64,000 nt of DNA from Luteolibacter sp. LG18 (GCF_036322585.1 NZ_AP024600.1:3782001-3846000); one strand, 5' to 3'; counted from the first letter of the stretch, positions 24,101-30,029 are shown. Program-made: numbers and translations. The notes: generated by a model not told the origin, from the letters alone.

Positions 24101-24769
24101 ACGCAGGTCGGCCAGGAAACGGTGACGATGGGCAGCACGATCCGCGTGGGTCTGGCGGTGGACTCCACCTCCACCACCACGGCCAGCACGGCGACCTTCG
24201 ACAACGTGACGGTCACGCCGTATCCCTCGCCATGGGTGACCGGTGACATCGGCACCACCGGTGTGGCGGGCCGCTCGGAGTTCTTCAACAACGTCCATAC
24301 CTTGAACGGCGCGGGCGTGGTGGGAGGGACCGCGGACGGACTGCGCTACACCTACCAGGCGCTGACCGCGGATGGCGACATCACGGTGCGCATCCCGAGC
24401 TTCGCCAACACCGGCACCAGCTCGCGGATCGGGGTGATGATCCGCGACACGCTGTCGGCGAATTCGGCGCACGTGTTCCTCGGCACGGATGGCTCGGGTG
24501 CCTTCACCTGGACCTACCGCACCACGGCGGGCGGCAGCACGACCACCGCGAACAGCGGCACGGCGACGGCTCCGAACGTGTGGGTGCGCCTGACCCGCGT
24601 GGGCAATGTCATCACGGCCTACAGCAGCACGAATGGGACGAGCTGGACGACGGTGGGCAGCCAGACGGTGACGATGGCGAGCAACTGCTACATCGGCGTG
24701 GCCGTGGGCAGCGGCAACACGACCGGGCTGAACGCCTCGACCTTCGACAATATCACGGTGACTCCGTGA
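15125..24769 (+). CDS. Giant secreted M6/M11-like zinc metalloprotease with Calx-beta/PA14/LamG mosaic (paralog B)
   Basis: 3214 residues, a paralog of the 4837-14238 gene. The start MKPRRSSVICLGALL gives a basic n-region and hydrophobic core, and both paralogs share the start context AAACCCATG. The propeptide carries CPVSG (C257) and LCNGSH (C290). The zinc motif is HECGHSLGLSH at 459-469, followed by DVMGGSGG. Domains after the protease are PKD (nt ~17050), carboxypeptidase-regulatory-like (~17325), six Calx-beta (~17565-19650), PA14 (~19660), Calx-beta (~20130), a cadherin-like block, a second PA14 (~20740), an Ig-like domain (~21220), four putative-Ig (He_PIG) repeats (~21495-22620), LamG (~22730-23370), another He_PIG, and two DUF1349-like domains ending at the stop. 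The thrombospondin-3-like tail of the paralog is absent. PA14 and LamG suggest carbohydrate binding. It ends at a strong terminator. Confidence 0.88.
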   Translation: MKPRRSSVICLGALLAAGTAVVFRPHSPGNATPTTPAASARAKAQAEQVNPAADPVSGAVAAVQEVAADVANVEPARDFGAWATEKPREPDFAKLDAFDAWKVKWKNATPEERQALVEEGSRLAGERRPEYRALISFDPRQAVDRAVTRVERQDLPKEIVSQLETPVSTVGSFEVYKGRPQPGVEIPAEALTMRYFEANGVSYKAHVPEELKDLSSLPNTPLQGYADGREFAVASNAVRALDVGEKIPAGATVQETCPVSGKTTESVSTGAAVTQDTPTVQIGETIITLCNGSHVAVLEDNYRTYVQASGSGGGGFFMDNYPGTSSRSIGAFKCLYIRVIYQEQTSPPNTEEGAYNDMRNNARYYIESSYGKMTQTTTFTPLVTLPHTQKWYIDKDSEVNGLGLVHNDSRAAAKALGYDPGQFDCIIVRVNGGPRLGGASWGGGSSVWVSWDGMDVLNHECGHSLGLSHANYWSTTDGTAYGTGANQEYGNPYDVMGGSGGFSAHYNTISKRQLGWLPSNYFHSPKTSGLYRIYAYDQPQLEEGKRYAINVAKDSIRGYNIEYHPARGGLLADQALVLYNGMGSNAGHLVDTTPGTPSGKSDAGIAEGRTYSDWESDQHFTVVAENATTPPSLDVVYNRGPFPGNVAPTATLGASATTISAGGSVTFTATASDANGDPLAYFWQFDDGVYGTNTSTFTRTFSTAAQVNAMLTVSDMKGGSVRRSVVINVGSHGKQAITGTVTDGTNPLAGVMIGNGSKYAFTNADGTYSLPGLATGSTTLTASLPGYTFTPSTANPYTVVAGTNTVNWTSAVPTLVTLTKTADPTEGGSNGNFRLTRTGDTSADLVVLVSPVGGTATMTTDYTFTPAYVASGSYKSFTIPAGSATLDVAVAAVNDTAAEGPETITLQLASSAGYVSGSSNSVVMTLNDNDTTLPLVAVTAPDPYATEAPSSTDTGKFTFTRTGSTAAALNVTVAWSGAATNGTDCTTLPTTVTIPTGQSSVDVVVTPTNDSLIEVPEDVVATISTNAAYLRDASATTASVIITDDDTPVVTVSVPDPDASEGSQDTGTFLLTRTGDTSAPLTVYYGLTGTASYGTDYMALTGQVTIPAGATSAPVVITPYDDDIGEPAETVVLSLSTFNNAYSIGSAYQGTVTITDNNDPVLVTVRAGSIGTEGGSNATLIFHTIGTGSGNVTVNYTVGGTATAGSDYTALSGSVSVPVNGSNDTTVTIPITNDTTAEPTETVVATITPGTGYKVYNDPSATALIRDNDSGSERVMVSTYNQTPSESGPTTANFYFSRAVGTTGALTVNYTMSGTATNGTDYATMSGTCVIADGDSGVLVPVTPVDDALVEGTETVTATVAAGTGYSVDFPASATFEITDNDAATVTVGFQQTAISTSEQPGALGEYRDLPVVLSASSANTITVRVIANGGDAMGDDVDWGFVDAANGNAPIPYATLTFAPGTTSKNVRIRVKNDGYVEGGETAVLQLTAATNASITANKGTESVLIFDDQIPALVTEERWNTGSVYTNNTWNSVTPDYTGLLESFTPAQDVADSYSRRLTGLITAPTTGTYTFWVASDDASRLYLSTDATAANKVQIATVSGWTNFQDWDANTSQKSANITLTAGQSYYMEVQHQEGGGGDHVSVAWQGPGFSRTPIVSPIADTAPRTVRMLTASTTRVEGDGSEPMLQVLLDRPAGSTPITVNYSSTGTATNGSDYSLTNGTLTFNSGEQMKALPLSILTDAIGEAPEGIVVSLSSPSGASLTAPSSTTITLLDANAPVVGATQVNATSAMSVGTVLGTATATPASGRSITGWTIVAGNESNLFAINSSGQVTLQVPGSLPNPGVRHLIVRAIDNAGSTGDGSFKVVCNPPAVAGVSEKRFAGATAYNTNTWTGTTNYTGSLTTFTTPQNVADSYSRQLTGYIQVPTTGDYTFWIASDDDSRLYLSTDETAANKAQIANVSGYTGFQSWDSQSSQKSATFTLTAGKVYYMEVQHYEGGGGDHASVAWQGPGISRAAIPTTAIFPQFLAAPVVPSVNVGAPADGSSLTSGTSVTVSANVVAVGLPVTSVEFYVDGSLVGSDGSSPYSINWTNNATVGSHSFTAKAVYSGGSVTSIASSFTVPNAAPTFTANPISGSNATEDSAYSGSIASYGADINPGDTLTFSKVSGPAWLSVASNGGLSGTPGNSDVGANAFTVKVTDAAGANVNAALNITVINVNDAPTFTANPITGAGATEDSAYSGSIASYGSDIDAGDTLTFSKVSGPSWLSVASNGALSGTPLNGDVGANAFTVKVTDAAGANVNATLNIAVANVNDAPVFTANPITGGNATEDSAYSGSIASYGTDVDAGDSLTFSKVSGPAWLSVASNGALSGTPGNSDVGANGFTVKVTDAAGANVNATLNITVVNVNDAPTFASALTAPDATSGMPYTGNTIAGSASDIDAGDTLTYTKVSGPAWLTVASNGALSGTPGLADGGSANVFTVRATDGTGAYAETTLTINVIIPDLAADPDGDGSPTGLEFTVGTAPFDNASVPGSIYTNLRGWWKLDETSGTNADDATGRVQDGTLAGSPASTAGIVGNALNLDGTDDGITLGNAPSLSGTGDFTVGAWVKIASGSGTGVIIQQRDATGSGYNGEYGLQVLSNGTVEFYIYNGGYQFDITTPTTYGLVNDNQWHYVAATRSGTTGTVYVDGNPLATASGTAKSLVSTLTMSIGWDQRDNNKRFKGLLDEVRLYTRALSASELNGIHDGLIANRAPAFTAGSYTLTNATVGSTYAGTLVGKATDADTDVLTFAKVSGPSWLTVASNGTLSGTPAAGDAGTGSYSVSVTDPDGQSATASLSVTVYGALPSGWTAGDIGSTGVVGSSGYTSGTGLYTISGAGADIWGTADAFQYASTSMTGDGEIRARVTSQTNTGGWAKAGVMMRDTTAAGSAHAMMVVTPSNGFANQYRATTGASSSHIAGPALNAYPNNWVRVTRCGSLFTTYVSSNGTTWTQVGQETVTMGSTIRVGLAVDSTSTTTASTATFDNVTVTPYPSPWVTGDIGTTGVAGRSEFFNNVHTLNGAGVVGGTADGLRYTYQALTADGDITVRIPSFANTGTSSRIGVMIRDTLSANSAHVFLGTDGSGAFTWTYRTTAGGSTTTANSGTATAPNVWVRLTRVGNVITAYSSTNGTSWTTVGSQTVTMASNCYIGVAVGSGNTTGLNASTFDNITVTP
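21495..22350 (+). repeat. Three near-identical 285-bp coding repeats (He_PIG domains)
   Basis: Within paralog B three successive 95-residue units start near 21495, 21780 and 22065. They share ATEDSAYSGSIASYG, LTFSKVSGP, GANAFTVKVTDAAGANVNA and similar blocks almost unchanged, also at the DNA level. A fourth, more diverged unit follows to ~22620. The closeness of the copies indicates recent tandem duplication or gene conversion. Confidence 0.85.
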
Positions 24770-24796
24770 CGGCCGGGTTGAGTTGAGTGAATCCAA

Positions 24797-24849
24797 GCGG
24801 GCGGCGGTATCGGTCGGGGAACGACTGGTCCGCCGCCCGCCCCTTTTTC
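24797..24849 (+). terminator. Intrinsic terminator of paralog B
   Basis: GCGGGCGGCGG (24797-24807) is perfectly complementary to CCGCCGCCCGC (24830-24840). An inner helix CGGTCG/CGACTG caps the loop, and CCCTTTTT follows. It lies 27 bases after the stop and ends about 50 bases before the next start codon. Confidence 0.88.
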
Positions 24850-24897
24850 GGGAAATCGATGCTGGCGGAATGCCGCGATCCGCGCTTGGATGGATCG

Positions 24898-25620
24898 ATG
24901 CGTCCGCTCCGGTTTGTCCTGTTCGCCGCGCCCCTGCTGCTCCTCGCCGCTTGCGACGGGAAGAAGGGGAATGATGGAATCGATCCGGGCAAGCCATCGC
25001 ATGCCGCCTCGGCCAGTGTGTCCGGCAGCGGCCGTCCGGACCGCCGTGCGCGCCCTGCCGCGGTGGCGACCGAAGTGGTCACGACCGCCGGCGACGATGC
25101 CGCGGCGAAACGGGCGGAAGAGGTGGCTCGTTACGCGGAGAAGGATCCGGCGGCGGGTTTGGCCTGGGCGAAGGGCCTCGAGGATGAGCGCGAACGTCTC
25201 GCCGTTTTGGAACAGCTTTCCTGGAACTGTGTCGCCACCGACCTAGCCACCGCGCTCGATGCGGCGGAGGAGTTGCCTCCCGGCGACAAGCGGAAGCAAT
25301 TGATGTCCCACCTGGTGGCCGAGTGGTCCGTGCAGGATCAGGCCTCCGCCCTGGCGTGGGCGAAGGGCAGGAGCGATCCCGATGAACGGGACGAGGCGAT
25401 CACCGGCTGGGTCACCGCGACCGGTGAGAAATCCCCGGCCAATGCCGCCACCCTGGCGGCCGACGAGATCCGTCCCGGTGCCGTGCAGAACCGCGCGGTG
25501 GTGTCCGTGATCCAGCGCTGGGCGCGGGCCGATTACGAGGAAGCTAGTAGATGGGTGGAGGATTTCCCGGATGGCTCGCTGAAGAACGACGCCCTCCGGG
25601 AATTACAGGCGGTGAAGTAG
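24898..25620 (+). CDS. DP-repeat lipoprotein
   Basis: A 240-residue exported lipoprotein. The start MRPLRFVLFAAPLLLLAAC gives a clean lipobox (LAAC, lipidated Cys at 19); in-frame starts further upstream run through the preceding terminator and were rejected. The mature part has helical repeats of about 35 residues with the signature D/E-P-x-x-A-L-A-W-A-K, as in KDPAAGLAWAKGLEDERERL and VQDQASALAWAKGRSDPDER. These are the same kind of repeat as in the large protein at 40365-42581. They predict a TPR/HEAT-like alpha-solenoid, often seen in Verrucomicrobia, of unknown role. No partner can be named from the neighbourhood. A REP-like hairpin begins at its stop codon. Confidence 0.7.
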   Translation: MRPLRFVLFAAPLLLLAACDGKKGNDGIDPGKPSHAASASVSGSGRPDRRARPAAVATEVVTTAGDDAAAKRAEEVARYAEKDPAAGLAWAKGLEDERERLAVLEQLSWNCVATDLATALDAAEELPPGDKRKQLMSHLVAEWSVQDQASALAWAKGRSDPDERDEAITGWVTATGEKSPANAATLAADEIRPGAVQNRAVVSVIQRWARADYEEASRWVEDFPDGSLKNDALRELQAVK

Positions 25621-25721
25621 CGTAAGTTTGCAACTTGCGCATGGGCGAGCGGAATCCCGGGGCAGCTTGCGGGTATTTCTCCACGCTCCGCCGCCCACGC
25701 TCACAAGTTGAAAACTTGTGA
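25620..25721. repeat. Inverted pair of REP-like hairpins (family 1)
   Basis: The first hairpin is GCGTAAGTT-TGC-AACTTGCGC (25620-25640, one G-U pair) followed by ATGGGCG. The second is TCACAAGTT-GAA-AACTTGTGA (25701-25721), which on the minus strand is also followed by a GTGGGCG motif. The same unit therefore occurs twice in opposite orientation about 60 bases apart, the layout of a REPIN. It fills the gap between two convergent genes and could also end both transcripts. Confidence 0.6.
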
Positions 25722-25724
25722 TAC

Positions 25725-26648
25725 CTAGGCGAACGCCTTCCTCAGCATTTCAAGGCTCTTCGGGATCGCGGTGAGCGGGTCTTCCTTGCCCTCGAACTCC
25801 AGAGACACGTAGCCGGTGTATCCGGCGTCCTTCATGATTTTCGCGATGCGCGGGTAATCGAGTTCGAGCGTGTACCACACGCCTCCGCCGTAATACGTCT
25901 TCGCCTGCATGAGCACCGTATCCTTCGCCAGCATGGCGAGGCGGTCGTAGGGATCCTCCAGGAAATTGCCCGTATCGAGCGTGACCTTCAGCCAGGGCGA
26001 ATTGACAGCATCCACCACGCGCTTCACGCCCTGCGGCGTGCGGCCGAGGCCCCAGTGGTTTTCAAGGCCCATCACCACGCCGCGTTTGCCGGCTTCCCCG
26101 GCGAGCTTGCCATAGGCCTCGATCACCCAAGGGTAGGCATCGTCTTCGGTGAAGCCTGGGAGCGGATCATCCGCGCCGCGCTTCTGCATGAGTTCGTCGA
26201 AGTCCTTGGTGGTGCCCCAGGTGCCGGAGTTCACCCGCATCGTCGGGATGCCGAGGTTGTAGGCTTGTTCCAAGCAGGCGAGGGTGTGGTCGTGGTTCTT
26301 CTGCCGCTTTTCCTTGTCCGGGGACAGGAACCCCTGGTGGGTGGAGTAGCCCATCAGGTCGAGCCCGAGCAGGAACGCGCGGCGCTTGATCTTCATCAGC
26401 TCCGCCGGTTCCCACGAAGTGAGCTGCTTCTGGAGGATCTCGAAGCCATCGAAGCCCATCCGCGCCGCGTGCTCGATGCAGACATCGATCGGGCGCAGGT
26501 CCTCGCGGTTGAATCCCCAGAACGAGTAGGACGAGATGCCGATCCGGTTCGGGCGAGATGCCGGAGCGGGGGCCGGTGTCTCATCGGCGTGGAGAACGGA
26601 AGGCAGGGCGGCGAGGGCCCCGGTGGCGAGGAAATGGCGGCGGTTCAT
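25725..26648 (-). CDS. Exported sugar phosphate isomerase/epimerase (xylose isomerase-like TIM barrel)
   Basis: 307 residues. The start was set at MNRRHFLATGALAAL, a Tat-type signal peptide (RRHFL) followed by a cleavage region near LHADE. The body is an AP-endonuclease-2/xylose-isomerase-like TIM barrel. Family features are ISSYSFWGF near the start, MGFDGFEILQK, VMGLENHWG with a metal-ligand Glu, VTLDTGNF with ligand Asp, and the C-terminal GYVSLEFEGKEDP with a ligand Glu. Such proteins isomerise or epimerise sugars or inositol derivatives using a divalent metal. Periplasmic Tat-exported members are common in Verrucomicrobia and Planctomycetes, where their substrates are mostly unknown. It is convergent with the DP-repeat lipoprotein and separated from it by a REP-like pair. 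Confidence 0.85.
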   Translation of the reverse strand: MNRRHFLATGALAALPSVLHADETPAPAPASRPNRIGISSYSFWGFNREDLRPIDVCIEHAARMGFDGFEILQKQLTSWEPAELMKIKRRAFLLGLDLMGYSTHQGFLSPDKEKRQKNHDHTLACLEQAYNLGIPTMRVNSGTWGTTKDFDELMQKRGADDPLPGFTEDDAYPWVIEAYGKLAGEAGKRGVVMGLENHWGLGRTPQGVKRVVDAVNSPWLKVTLDTGNFLEDPYDRLAMLAKDTVLMQAKTYYGGGVWYTLELDYPRIAKIMKDAGYTGYVSLEFEGKEDPLTAIPKSLEMLRKAFA

Positions 26649-26786
26649 GACAGACGTACAAAAGTGCGGTGTCGATACAGCGCGATCGTGCACCGGCTTT
26701 CAAGGAGGGAAGTCTGTTCCCATGCCGATCCACATCCGGAGCCTCCGCCTCCCGGAAGACCTTCCTCGGCTGAAGCCTCAACTCCC

Positions 26787-27335
26787 TCAATCCATCTCGA
26801 CGCGGTAGCGCGGCAGCGATTTGTCGACCTCGCGGCTCCAGGCATCGATGCCACCGGTCACGCCGTAGGTCTCTTTCAGCCCGTGGCCGCGGAACCAGGC
26901 GACCATGTCGAGGACGTTGCGGCCGCTGTGGTCGAGCAACAGGACGACGGTGGCCGGATCGCTGGCGAAAAGCTGCTGTTGGAGTTCTTGGGTGAAGAAT
27001 TCGGAGCCGGGCACGGCGACGGCTTCGAATTCCTCGCGGGTGCGGATGTCGACCAGCCGCGGCGGGGCGGGGGAGTCGAGCTTCGCTTTGGCACCGGCGG
27101 GGGACACGAGCATTTCCAGGTCGTGGGAGTGGCTGTCCAGCAGATGGGCGATTACTTCGTCCACCGGCAGGTTTTCCGCGCGGAGGCAGAGCTCGGCCAG
27201 GGTTTCGTCGTTGGAAAAGGCGCAGCTCGAGCAGCCACCGAGATGGTAGCGGGCGAAGAGGGCGCGGCGCGCTCCGGGGAGAGCGTCCATGATGTCTCCC
27301 ATCTTCGTGTCGGGGGTGATCGGCGGCTGCGGCAT
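26787..27335 (-). CDS. DUF1858-like plus rhodanese-domain protein with Cys-to-Asp active-site change
   Basis: 182 cytoplasmic residues. Residues ~1-75 resemble the DUF1858/hybrid-cluster-associated N-terminal domain (KMGDIMDALPGARRALF) with a C35-x2-C38 pair in HLGGCSSCAF. Residues ~88-178 are a rhodanese domain: PPRLVDIRTREEFEAVAVPGS, then the active-site loop, then GLKETYGVTGGIDAW. The catalytic loop of rhodaneses normally begins with the sulfur-accepting Cys. Here the loop reads VVLLLDHSGRN, placing Asp135 where the Cys belongs. The protein is therefore unlikely to transfer sulfur by the usual persulfide route and may bind or sense something instead. It is divergent from the pssA gene. Confidence 0.78.
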   Translation of the reverse strand: MPQPPITPDTKMGDIMDALPGARRALFARYHLGGCSSCAFSNDETLAELCLRAENLPVDEVIAHLLDSHSHDLEMLVSPAGAKAKLDSPAPPRLVDIRTREEFEAVAVPGSEFFTQELQQQLFASDPATVVLLLDHSGRNVLDMVAWFRGHGLKETYGVTGGIDAWSREVDKSLPRYRVEMD

Positions 27336-27474
27336 GGACGCAGGCTAATACCCTACCGGCGAAATTGAACCGTGAATGTGAGGAAATCGGCCATATCCCG
27401 GTTACCGGGATTTCCCGGCACCGGTCCTGATTTTTCTGTCTCCCCGGGCGGTCCTGTGGGAGAAAGGCCGCACG

Positions 27475-28368
27475 ATGCCCCGCGAGAGAGACCCGGACGA
27501 ACCGAAGATCTACTTCCTGCCGAACCTGATGACGGCGGGCAATCTGGCGTGCGGGTTTTTCGCCGTGCTGATGATTTTCAAGGGCTTGCTGGAAGTCCAG
27601 CGGGCGGCGGGCGACGGGGCGCTGGTGGCGAAGGAGTACTACGAGGTCTCCCGGCAATACTATGAGTATGCCATACTGCTGATCTTCGGCTCGTGCCTGT
27701 TCGACCTGCTCGATGGTCGCCTGGCGCGGCTGGGCGGGCAGGATTCCCCCTTTGGCCGTGAGTTCGACTCGCTGGCGGACATCGTGTCCTTCGGCATGGC
27801 GCCGGCGATGCTGGTGTCGAAGGCGGTGCTGTTCCCGCTTCCAGCCAATGTCGGCTGGATCCTGGCCTTCGTGTATCTGCTCTGCGGCGCGATGCGCCTC
27901 GCGCGGTTCAACTGCCTCGCGCTGCTGCCGAAGAAACCGGGCGACAAGGCCGAGTTCCGCGGGATTCCGATCCCGATGGCCGCGGGCTTCATCGCCTCGC
28001 TGACCTTCCTGATCATCGACCTTTACCGCACCGACCGTGAACTGGGTTTCTGGAAATACGGCTTGGCCGGGGCGATGCTGGGCCTCTCCGCCCTGATGAT
28101 CAGCGACGTGCGCTATCCGAGCTTCAAGAAGGTGGACTTCCGCACGCGGGGCACCCTGTGGGCCATCGTCCTCGCCGCGGTACTGATCGTGGTCACGGTG
28201 AAGTTCCGCTACGTGATGCCGGTGGTGCTGTTCAGCATGTACCTGCTGTATGGGCTGATCCGTCCGCTCATTTCGAAGCGCCTGCGCCGCGAGATCGAAT
28301 CCTCGGTGGATGAGGATATCGACGACGATGACAATCCGGAGGACACGACGCCGCTGAGCCCGAGCTAG
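27475..28368 (+). CDS. pssA: CDP-diacylglycerol--serine O-phosphatidyltransferase
   Basis: A 297-residue membrane enzyme of the CDP-alcohol phosphatidyltransferase family. It makes phosphatidylserine, the precursor of phosphatidylethanolamine, from CDP-diacylglycerol and serine. The full family signature D-x2-DG-x2-AR-x8-G-x3-D-x3-D is present: D77, D80-G81, A84-R85, G94, D98 and D102. The N-terminal FLPNLMTAGNLACGFFAV is typical of PssA. About seven or eight membrane segments follow. The C-terminal ~30 residues are very acidic (DEDIDDDDNPED), an extension beyond the core. An AG-rich GAGAAAGG lies upstream of the ATG, one of the few genes here with a Shine-Dalgarno-like sequence. A 7-bp hairpin ATCCCGG/CCGGGAT sits at 27395-27411 in the divergent promoter region. 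Confidence 0.92.
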   Translation: MPRERDPDEPKIYFLPNLMTAGNLACGFFAVLMIFKGLLEVQRAAGDGALVAKEYYEVSRQYYEYAILLIFGSCLFDLLDGRLARLGGQDSPFGREFDSLADIVSFGMAPAMLVSKAVLFPLPANVGWILAFVYLLCGAMRLARFNCLALLPKKPGDKAEFRGIPIPMAAGFIASLTFLIIDLYRTDRELGFWKYGLAGAMLGLSALMISDVRYPSFKKVDFRTRGTLWAIVLAAVLIVVTVKFRYVMPVVLFSMYLLYGLIRPLISKRLRREIESSVDEDIDDDDNPEDTTPLSPS

Positions 28369-28417
28369 CTTTCCGTGGCGGCTTGGGTGACAACGCAGTT
28401 GCGGAAAGCGGCCTCGC

Positions 28418-29176
28418 TCAGAACGTCGAGGCGTTGTTCAGCGCGCCGGTGATGTCGATCCGGCTGGAGCGGTCTTCCACGAAGCGGTAGCCGGTGCCGC
28501 CGTTGCCATCCCGGACGAGCTTGTAGAGGCGCGGCTGGATGAAGACGGGCTCCTTCTGGCCCTGCCAGGAGGCTTCCTTGGCGCTGGTGAAGGTAACCTT
28601 GTAGTCCTTGCCCGCCACGCTCACCACGAGTCCGTTGTCCTTGCCCTCCGGGGTGCCGGAGGAGATGTGCACCTCGTCTGCCTTGGTGGCTCCGGCGATG
28701 AACAGGAAACGGACGCCCGGAGCGCCGGCATATTGCTGGCCCAACTCGGTGCGGTGGGTGGCGTAGTCAGCCTCGTTGAGTATGAATTCCGGATCCGAGA
28801 AGCGCGAGGACACGAACTGCTTCAGCGTCACGGAGGTCTGCTTGGCGATATTCGCCTGCACCTCGGCGGGCACTCCACCGGCGGGCACGGCGCCGCTGAT
28901 GGCGAGGCCGGAGGAGGCGCTGGAGATGAGTTCCGTGCCGCCGGGGCCGGAGACCAGCGAATTGTTCGCGATGTCCGGGGACGGCAGCAGGGTGAGCTTC
29001 TTGTCATCGGCTGCCGCGGGATCGACCAGCAGCAGCGTGCCGGGGCTGATGAGCTTGGAATTCAGGTAGCCGTTCTGGAAGCGGGCGTTGTCCAGGCCCA
29101 CGGTGATCGTGGAGGTGGAGCAGGAAGCGAGCGCCAGGGACAGCAGGGCGAGGGCCGCGGGACCGGAGGATTTCAT
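28418..29176 (-). CDS. Uncharacterised lipoprotein
   Basis: 252 residues beginning MKSSGPAALALLSLALASC, a clear lipoprotein signal (LASC, lipidated Cys at 19), so it is exported and membrane anchored. The mature part has no motif I recognise. It contains a Gly/Ser/Pro-rich central segment (SGPGGTELISSASSGLAISG), then a mixed alpha/beta part with FLFIAGATKADEVHISSGTPEG and a basic, beta-rich end. I assign no function. It is convergent with pssA across a 49-base gap holding an imperfect terminator-like stem, GCTTTCCG (28368-28375) with CGGAAAGC (28402-28409). tRNA-Leu lies upstream on the same strand. Confidence 0.7.
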   Translation of the reverse strand: MKSSGPAALALLSLALASCSTSTITVGLDNARFQNGYLNSKLISPGTLLLVDPAAADDKKLTLLPSPDIANNSLVSGPGGTELISSASSGLAISGAVPAGGVPAEVQANIAKQTSVTLKQFVSSRFSDPEFILNEADYATHRTELGQQYAGAPGVRFLFIAGATKADEVHISSGTPEGKDNGLVVSVAGKDYKVTFTSAKEASWQGQKEPVFIQPRLYKLVRDGNGGTGYRFVEDRSSRIDITGALNNASTF

Positions 29177-29288
29177 CGGGACGGGATGGCAAGGGTGGAG
29201 CCGGATGACATGTCATCCGCTGTTAGGCTAGCCTCCGCTGTCATCGAAAGGCAAGACGCCAGACAGTCCTCATTCGTCACCGAGGTGA

Positions 29289-29373
29289 TGGTGCCGGGAA
29301 CAGGACTCGAACCTGCACGCCTTGCGGCTCCTGATCCTAAGTCAGGCGCGTCTACCAATTTCGCCATCCCGGC
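29289..29373 (-). tRNA. tRNA-Leu (anticodon TAG)
   Basis: On the minus strand the gene runs from GCCGGGA at 29373 to an encoded CCA at 29291-29289. It has the long variable arm of a class II tRNA (AGCCGCAAGGCGT), an anticodon stem CCTGA/TCAGG and the loop CTTAGGA, giving anticodon TAG. The T arm is CAGG-TTCGAGT-CCTG. All stems pair properly. Confidence 0.95.
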
Positions 29374-29527
29374 ATCGCGGTGGGCAAGGTATGACAGAAT
29401 CCCGCCGCGGGTCAACCGGACCGGTGCCCGCCGATGGTTTTGATGGAATCCGGATCCGCGCTGCGCTACCCAGTGGGATCGCGGGAGGCGTGACTCCCGC
29501 CCTTCATTTCCCGAACCACCCGAATCC

Positions 29528-29740
29528 ATGAAAGAACTCGAAGACAAGCTCGCGTCCCTCGGTCTCAGCCCCGAGCAATCCCACCAGGCCATCCAGGCGG
29601 TGGTGGATTTCATCAAGTCCAAGGTGCCTTCCGAATACCAGGGCATGGTGGACGAGGTGATGGCTGGCAACATGCCGGACCTCGGTGCGCTCGGCGGCCT
29701 CATGGGCGGCCTGAAGGGGCTTTTCGGCGGCAAGGAGTAA
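29528..29740 (+). CDS. Small hypothetical protein with Gly-rich tail
   Basis: A 70-residue protein. The first ~50 residues are amphipathic helices (MKELEDKLASLGLSPEQ, then HQAIQAVVDFIKSKVPSEY). The last 20 are hydrophobic and Gly-rich (LGALGGLMGGLKGLFGGKE), which looks like a membrane-associating or glycine-zipper tail. It begins with ATG directly after CCGAATCC and has no Shine-Dalgarno sequence. A hairpin GCGGGAG/CTCCCGC (29481-29500) lies upstream, and a good intrinsic terminator follows 15 bases after the stop, so it appears to be an independent transcript. I recognise no named family. Confidence 0.68.
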   Translation: MKELEDKLASLGLSPEQSHQAIQAVVDFIKSKVPSEYQGMVDEVMAGNMPDLGALGGLMGGLKGLFGGKE

Positions 29741-29755
29741 CCTTTGTTTCTCCAG

Positions 29756-29788
29756 CGCGGGCATCCTACCGGCGGTGCCCGCGGTTTT
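29756..29788 (+). terminator. Intrinsic terminator after the 70-aa gene
   Basis: CGCGGGCA (29756-29763) pairs perfectly with TGCCCGCG (29776-29783), followed by GTTTT. It sits between the small gene and the end of the first tRNA-Ala gene on the other strand. Confidence 0.78.
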
Positions 29789-29811
29789 CCGAAATGAACG
29801 GAAGGGAAGGG

Positions 29812-29887
29812 TGGTGGAGCATAGCGGGTTCGAACCGCTGACCTCCTGCATGCCATGCAGGCGCTCTACCAACTGAGCTAATGCCCC
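29812..29887 (-). tRNA. tRNA-Ala (anticodon GGC), copy 1
   Basis: A complete 76-nt tRNA with encoded CCA at 29814-29812. The acceptor stem is GGGGCAT/ATGCTCC with the G3-U70 pair that marks alanine tRNAs. The anticodon stem is CCTGC/GCAGG with loop ATGGCAT, anticodon GGC. It is identical to the copy 66 bases upstream. Confidence 0.96.
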
Positions 29888-29953
29888 ATAAGATATCGGG
29901 GCCCTTCTTTCACGGGATCCACCCTGACTTCCAAAACGATCGGAAGGAAAGGA

Positions 29954-30029
29954 TGGTGGAGCATAGCGGGTTCGAACCGCTGACCTCCTGCATGCCATGC
30001 AGGCGCTCTACCAACTGAGCTAATGCCCC
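29954..30029 (-). tRNA. tRNA-Ala (anticodon GGC), copy 2
   Basis: Identical in sequence to the tRNA at 29812-29887, with the same G3-U70 pair and encoded CCA (29956-29954). The two copies are head-to-tail on the minus strand. The bases after each 3' end are also similar (CGGAAGGGAAGGG versus CGGAAGGAAAGGA read on the plus strand), so the duplication unit includes flanking DNA. Confidence 0.96.

Noticed and set aside
15239-24997. Very long minus-strand open frames antisense to giant protease B (1144 and 1955 codons)
   Set aside because: Composition is extreme (Arg, Gly, His, Val) and no motif is present. The real gene on the plus strand has a signal peptide, zinc motif and clear domains.
29504-29998. 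Open frames reading through the tRNA-Ala genes
   Set aside because: The repeated protein stretch MACRRSAVRTRYAPP is just the translation of the duplicated tRNA sequence.
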